NCBI GenBank assembly: GCA_017536845.1
Contig: JAFWCP010000574.1
Location: 1-9,359 of the forward strand
Source: Solobacterium sp.
GTDB taxonomy: Bacteria > Bacillota_I > Bacilli_A > Erysipelotrichales > Erysipelotrichaceae
DNA length: 9,359 nt
Direction of reading: 5' to 3'
In this document: piece by piece, positions 5,917 through 9,359 of the stretch
Layout: each line of letters opens with the position of its first letter
How positions within the stretch are numbered: position 1 is the stretch's first letter
Notes under the pieces: model-generated
The model's input: the letters and a program-made list of their open reading frames with translations, nothing else
Database searches by the model: none
What the model was told of the DNA's origin: nothing
Program-made: the position numbers and the translations under genes

Positions 5917-6415
5917 GCTCCAACCTCCCGATCAGCTTCTCAAATCCCCGTGCTGCCAGACAGCCGATCACCATCCCCAGCACATTGTGGAGAATGTCCT
6001 CATACTGGAAGGCACCGCGGCGAAGATAATACTGCAGCGTCTCCAGAACACCGGAGATAAACAGACCTTCCAATGCGGCCTGCTTCCAGGACAATCCCCT
6101 TTCCGTATTCCTCCGCAGGAAAGCGGCCGGTGCCAGCATGCACACATTCAGCCCCGCTTCCGCTATGTAGTACACATCGCCGGCAAGGATCTTTTTATAG
6201 GCTGTAAACAGTTTCAGATACCGTTTCCTTTTCCAGACCTTGCGGCAGAACAGACAGCCGGAATACACCAGGAACAGGTAGGTCCAGAACAGAGCGAAGG
6301 AAAATGCATCCTTATGCCTGCGGCGCAGAAAAAACAGGCACAGGAAAAGCAGCCCTGCCGCCGCATAGAACGGCATTGTGATATGCGGGTTCATCAGGTT
6401 CAGTATCCGCCGCAT
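5891..6415 (-). CDS. VanZ-like integral membrane protein
   Basis: This 174-residue protein has about five predicted membrane segments, near residues 14-30, 37-56, 82-100, 114-128 and 143-157. The VanZ-family signature is visible: LNVCMLAPAAFLRR (89-102) corresponds to the usual N-x-x-x-F-x-P-x-G-F pattern, and GVLETLQYYLRRGAFQYEDI (122-141), followed by LHNVLGMVIG, matches the glutamine-containing segment and the DI(x)N-x-x-G ending. VanZ itself gives low-level teicoplanin resistance; most family members have no known role, so resistance should not be assumed. The start is supported by AGGAGGAA (6429-6422). It lies 57 bases after glmM, across a hairpin, and overlaps the SpeE-like gene, with which it probably forms a pair. 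Confidence 0.82.
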   Translation of the reverse strand: MRRILNLMNPHITMPFYAAAGLLFLCLFFLRRRHKDAFSFALFWTYLFLVYSGCLFCRKVWKRKRYLKLFTAYKKILAGDVYYIAEAGLNVCMLAPAAFLRRNTERGLSWKQAALEGLFISGVLETLQYYLRRGAFQYEDILHNVLGMVIGCLAARGFEKLIGRLEHEKQGIVP

Positions 6416-6439
6416 GGCTGCTTCCTCCTGTCTTTTTGA

Positions 6440-6464
6440 AAAGAAGGACTCACTGTCCTTCTTT
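6440..6464 (-). terminator. Hairpin between glmM and the VanZ-like gene, probable leaky terminator
   Basis: A perfect 10-bp stem (AAAGAAGGAC / GTCCTTCTTT) closes a 5-base loop. On the minus strand the T-rich 3' arm runs into TTTTC but then AAAAAG, so the U-tract is short. It begins 9 bases after the glmM stop. It may end many glmM transcripts and let a fraction continue into the VanZ-like pair. Confidence 0.55.
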
Positions 6465-6472
6465 GTCTTGTG

Positions 6473-7825
6473 TTATGCGATAATATGTCCCTTTTCGCGG
6501 ATGACATCGATGACCGAGTCAACCAGCTTTTCACAAAGCTCGTTGCTGCTGGCTTCGACCATGACGCGGATCACCGGTTCGGTGCCGGACTCTCTGACCA
6601 GGATGCGGCCTTCGTTGCCAAGCTGCTTGGCAACTGCAGCAACCGCGGCCTGCACGTCAGGATCATTCTGTGCATCGGGCTTGGACTTGACGCGGACATT
6701 CTTGAGCACCTGCGGATAGAACTTGACCGGTTCGGCCAGGACGCTGAGCGGCTTGCCTTTCGCCAGCATGACGTCCATCATCTTGAGTGATGTCAGGATG
6801 CCGTCGCCGGTGGTTGCGTACTTGGTGAAGATGATGTGGCCGCTCTGCTCGCCGCCGATGCGGTGGCCGTAGGTGACCATGTTCTCATACACATACTTGT
6901 CGCCGACCTTTGTCTTGTCATAGCCGATATCCACTGCATCCAGCGCCTTGTAGAGACCGAAGTTGCTCATGACGGTGGTAACGATGGTGTTGTTTCTGAG
7001 CTTGCCTCTCTCCTTCATATACAGGCCATAGATATAAAGGATATGGTCGCCGGTGACGACATTGCCGTTTTCATCGACGCAAAGGCATCTGTCCGCATCG
7101 CCGTCGTAGGCAAAGCCGACATCCAGACCCTTTTCGACAACCAGCTTCTGCAGACCTTCAATGTGGGTGGAGCCGCAGTCCGTATTGATGTTGAATCCAT
7201 TCGGATGGTCGTTGATGACATAGGTTTCCGCACCCAGGGCGTCAAAGACAGCCTTGGCAATCTGCCAGGCGGAGCCGTTGGCAACATCCAGACCGACCTT
7301 CATACCGCGGAAGGACTGGCTCATGATGGAAATCAGATAGCCGATGTATCTGTTTCTGCCGGCAACATAGTCAACCGTGCAGCCGATTTCTTCCTTGGTT
7401 GCCATCGGGATTTCTTCAATTTCACCGTCGAGATACTTTTCAACTTCGTCGATGGTCTCTTCATCCATCTTTTCACCCTGGCCGTTGAGCAGCTTGATGC
7501 CGTTGTCATAGTAAGGGTTATGCGATGCGGAAATCATGATGCCGCAGTCGAAATTATCACAGCGGGTGATATAGGAAACACTTGGTGTTGTCGTGACGTG
7601 CATGATATAGGCATCTGCACCGGAAGCGGTAAGACCGGCTACAAGCGCATATTCATACATATACGATGAACGTCTTGTATCCTTGCCGATCAGAACCTTA
7701 CATTTTTTATTCAGACGCTTTCCGTAGTACCAGCCCAGGAAACGGCCGATCTTTACGGCGTGGTCATATGTGAGTACAACATTCGCCTCCCCACGGAAGC
7801 CGTCTGTTCCAAAATACTTACCCAT
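6473..7825 (-). CDS. glmM: Phosphoglucosamine mutase
   Basis: GlmM converts glucosamine-6-phosphate to glucosamine-1-phosphate, the step before UDP-GlcNAc in peptidoglycan precursor synthesis, in the cytoplasm. At 450 residues it has the usual length. It opens with MGKYFGTDGFRG. The phosphoserine loop is ISASHNP with catalytic S101. Metal-binding aspartates are in DGDADR (241-246). The sugar-binding loop GGEQSGH (324-330) is characteristic of GlmM rather than phosphomannomutases. The phosphate-binding motif is RESGTEPVIR (411-420). ATG 7825 is chosen because GTDGFRG-type N-termini begin here and AAGGAG (7838-7833) lies 7 bases upstream. The open frame continues far upstream but crosses the divergent lysS region and is not coding. 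The common Firmicute partners cdaA and ybbR are not upstream; lysS diverges instead. Confidence 0.98.
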   Translation of the reverse strand: MGKYFGTDGFRGEANVVLTYDHAVKIGRFLGWYYGKRLNKKCKVLIGKDTRRSSYMYEYALVAGLTASGADAYIMHVTTTPSVSYITRCDNFDCGIMISASHNPYYDNGIKLLNGQGEKMDEETIDEVEKYLDGEIEEIPMATKEEIGCTVDYVAGRNRYIGYLISIMSQSFRGMKVGLDVANGSAWQIAKAVFDALGAETYVINDHPNGFNINTDCGSTHIEGLQKLVVEKGLDVGFAYDGDADRCLCVDENGNVVTGDHILYIYGLYMKERGKLRNNTIVTTVMSNFGLYKALDAVDIGYDKTKVGDKYVYENMVTYGHRIGGEQSGHIIFTKYATTGDGILTSLKMMDVMLAKGKPLSVLAEPVKFYPQVLKNVRVKSKPDAQNDPDVQAAVAAVAKQLGNEGRILVRESGTEPVIRVMVEASSNELCEKLVDSVIDVIREKGHIIA

Positions 7826-7853
7826 AGATAATCTCCTTAAAAAATACCTGACT

Positions 7854-7882
7854 ATTATAGATGAAAGACGTTTTGTTGTGTA
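7854..7882 (-). promoter_or_regulatory. Sigma-A-type promoter of glmM
   Basis: The minus strand has a consensus -10 TATAAT (7859-7854) 17 bases after TACACA (7882-7877), a 4-of-6 match to TTGACA. Predicted transcription starts near 7847, leaving a leader of about 22 bases before the ATG. Confidence 0.7.
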
Positions 7883-7949
7883 TAGAAACTGATGGAATTT
7901 TCGTGCAATCCAGGAAGAATGACAATGCGGATTTATACCGGCAGTGTGA

Positions 7950-7977
7950 TTGCCAAACGGCAAAAACATGTTAGAAT
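7950..7977 (+). promoter_or_regulatory. Sigma-A-type promoter of lysS
   Basis: TTGCCA (7950-7955) and TAGAAT (7972-7977) are each 5-of-6 matches to consensus, 16 bases apart. The -35 overlaps a small inverted repeat, TTGCC-AAAC-GGCAA (7950-7963). The predicted start near 7984 falls at the foot of the T-box stem I. Confidence 0.7.
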
Positions 7978-7983
7978 ATTGCC

Positions 7984-8206
7984 GTCCGCAATGAAAGAGA
8001 AAGACCCTGCCACGCACCGGACAAGAGAACTTCGCCATGGCTGGAAGCGAAGACGGCAAGCAGTAGGTGTTGTAAGGCCTCCGGAGCGGGCCGCACGCAG
8101 CGATAACGCATACTGAAAAATGAGGCGGTACATCCATCTTTGTGCCGTGAACCGGGGTGGTACCACGAACAAGCTCTCGTCCCCAGGGGTGAGAGCTTTT
8201 ATATTT
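7984..8206 (+). ncRNA. T-box leader (tRNA-Lys sensing) of lysS
   Basis: The leader ends with the T-box GGGGTGGTACCACG (8154-8167), a variant of AGGGTGGNACCGCG. Its UGGU bulge complements the ACCA end of tRNA. Antiterminator pairing is visible: GGGG with CCCC (8181-8184) and ACG (8165-8167) with CGU (8178-8180). The apical part of stem I is CTTCGC/GCGAAG around CATGGCTGGAA. A GUCCGC/GCGGGC pair can close the base, and GCACC/GGUGU lies above the specifier loop. In that loop AAG (8074-8076), a Lys codon, follows UGU and is the likely specifier, though the lower helix is short and this choice is less certain. Stem III is CGGTACA/TGTGCCG. Uncharged tRNA-Lys should allow readthrough into lysS. Confidence 0.9.
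8171..8206 (+). terminator. T-box-controlled intrinsic terminator before lysS
   Basis: AAGCTCTCGTCC and GGGTGAGAGCTT form a 12-bp stem with two G-U pairs and a CCAG loop, followed by TTTTATATTT. The CG-TCCCC part of the first arm also pairs with the T-box sequence, so the two structures exclude each other. Confidence 0.9.
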
Positions 8207-8224
8207 GATCAGGAGGAAAACAAC

Positions 8225-9359
8225 ATGAGCGAAACAAAGACACCGCTGGACGAACTCAGAAAGGCGATGGAAGCACACCAGGCCGCTTTCGAAGCTGCCC
8301 GCAAGGCCTTCGAAGACGCAAAGAAGAATGCGGATGAAAAGGGTGCCGCCATCAGAGAAATCAGACGCAACGACCAGCAGGAAGCAAGAATCAAGAAGAT
8401 GAACGACCTTGCCGCAATGGGCATCGACCCGTTCGGCCAGGCATTTAAGAGATCCGCCTTTGCGGCTGACCTGCGCAGTGCCTATGGCGAAAAGACAGCG
8501 GAAGAGCTGGAAGGCATGCAGGTGCACGCAGCCATTGCCGGCCGCATCATGTCCAAGCGCCGCATGGGCAAGATCGGCTTCATGCACATCCAGGATAAGA
8601 CCGGCCTGCTGCAGGCTGTCGTCAAGAAGCAGGTTGTCGGCGATGAAACATACGAGCTGTTCAAGAGCAGTGATGTCGGCGACATCATCGGCATTGAAGG
8701 CGTCCTGATGAAGACCCAGGCCGGTGAGTTATCCATCGAGGTCAGAGAGTATACCCACCTGACCAAGTCGCTGCGGCCGCTGCCGGAAAAGTTCCACGGC
8801 TTAACCGACAAGGAAGAAAGATACAGAAGAAGGTATGTCGACCTGATCATGAACGAAGACGCCCGCAAGACCGCGTTCATGCGTCCGGCCATCCTGCGCA
8901 GCATCCGTAACTTCATGGACGGCCAGGGCTTTACCGAAGTCGAAACACCGATCCTCTCCACCCTGCTTACCGGTGCGAGTGCAAGACCCTTTGTCACCCA
9001 CCACAATACCCAGGATCTTGACATGTACCTGCGCATCGCCCTGGAACTGCCGTTAAAGAGGCTGCTCGTCGGCGGCATGGAAGCTGTCTATGAAATCGGC
9101 CGCGTCTTCCGCAACGAAGGCATGGACCTCAACCACAATCCGGAATTCACCCTGATGGAAGCCTATCTTGCCTACTCCAATCTCGAAGGCATGATGGACC
9201 TGACCGAAGCAATGTATACAAATGTTGCCAGGGAAGTTGCCGGCAAGACGATCTTCAATTATAACGGATACACGATCAACCTCGAAAGCCCCTGGGCAAG
9301 AGTAAGCATGACCGAGGCCATCAAGGAAAAGACCGGCATTGACTTCCGGGCCATCGACA
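8225..9359 (+). CDS. lysS: Lysyl-tRNA synthetase, class II, 3' end cut off by the window edge
   Basis: LysRS charges tRNA-Lys with lysine in the cytoplasm. The frame is open from ATG 8225 to the window end, 378 codons of an expected length near 530. The start follows AGGAGG (8211-8216) with 8 bases spacing. Residues 1 to about 50 form an unusual charged, alanine-rich helical extension (LDELRKAMEAHQAAFEAARK at 8-27). The usual LysS N-terminus begins around ARIKKMNDLAAMGIDPFG (54-71). The anticodon-binding OB fold spans about 99-180 (AAIAGRIMSKRRMGKIGFMH). RPLPEKFHGLTDKEERYRRR (184-203) is the LysS linker. Class II motif 1 lies near 222-243 (GFTEVETPIL), TGASARPFVTHHN at 249-261, and motif 2 at 289-313 (YEIGRVFRNEGMDLNHNPEF). 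Motif 3 would lie beyond the window. It diverges from glmM and is under T-box control. Confidence 0.97.
   Translation, partial: MSETKTPLDELRKAMEAHQAAFEAARKAFEDAKKNADEKGAAIREIRRNDQQEARIKKMNDLAAMGIDPFGQAFKRSAFAADLRSAYGEKTAEELEGMQVHAAIAGRIMSKRRMGKIGFMHIQDKTGLLQAVVKKQVVGDETYELFKSSDVGDIIGIEGVLMKTQAGELSIEVREYTHLTKSLRPLPEKFHGLTDKEERYRRRYVDLIMNEDARKTAFMRPAILRSIRNFMDGQGFTEVETPILSTLLTGASARPFVTHHNTQDLDMYLRIALELPLKRLLVGGMEAVYEIGRVFRNEGMDLNHNPEFTLMEAYLAYSNLEGMMDLTEAMYTNVAREVAGKTIFNYNGYTINLESPWARVSMTEAIKEKTGIDFRAID

Noticed and set aside
6836..7669. Plus-strand 277-codon open frame inside glmM.
   Set aside because: It is antisense to a fully conserved GlmM and has no family signature. Long antisense frames are common opposite GC-rich third-position codons.
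7826..8587. Minus-strand open frame extending the glmM frame about 250 codons upstream.
   Set aside because: It runs antisense through the lysS T-box leader and the start of lysS. GlmM has its normal length from ATG 7825, with a ribosome binding site and promoter directly upstream.
8482..9078. Minus-strand 198-codon open frame opposite lysS.
   Set aside because: It is a shadow of LysS, whose motifs cover the whole span on the plus strand.

Overview
The window looks like a chromosomal core region of a low-GC-lineage Gram-positive bacterium (Bacillota), most likely Erysipelotrichia-like or a related anaerobic Firmicute. The evidence is two tRNA-sensing T-box leaders in front of aminoacyl-tRNA synthetase genes, strong AGGAGG ribosome binding sites, a Firmicute-type PheS with a four-cysteine insertion, bacterial class II LysS, GlmM, and an Rpn-type PD-(D/E)XK nuclease with a glutamate/lysine-rich tail. 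The exact genus cannot be read from the sequence.

Layout, left to right. Positions 1-3119 on the minus strand hold a phenylalanyl-tRNA synthetase operon: a promoter (3091-3119), a T-box leader with a UUC specifier and a terminator (2833-3084), pheS (complete), and pheT (3' end cut off by the window edge). About 370 bases without a recognisable gene follow (3120-3491). Then come two minus-strand genes of the Rpn family (3492-4935): a full-length nuclease, and downstream of it a tail-only copy carrying just the C-terminal region. A terminator (5108-5136) separates this from a minus-strand group running glmM (7825-6473), a VanZ-like membrane protein (6415-5891) and an overlapping spermidine-synthase-like gene (5916-5179). 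A hairpin sits between glmM and the VanZ gene. lysS diverges from glmM on the plus strand, has its own promoter and T-box leader with a likely AAG specifier, and runs off the right edge.

How it works together. The two synthetase operons are each predicted to be switched on by uncharged cognate tRNA (Phe or Lys) through antitermination. GlmM makes glucosamine-1-phosphate for peptidoglycan precursors. The two small genes behind it (VanZ-like and SpeE-fold) are translationally coupled and have no assignable substrate. The most interesting element is the Rpn pair. In the full-length nuclease an in-frame ATG at codon 230 could start a small C-terminal protein, and the separate downstream gene encodes almost exactly that same segment. 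In known Rpn systems an intragenic C-terminal product restrains the toxic full-length nuclease, so this locus may carry a duplicated, stand-alone version of that inhibitor. This is inference; simple decay of a tandem duplicate is the main alternative.
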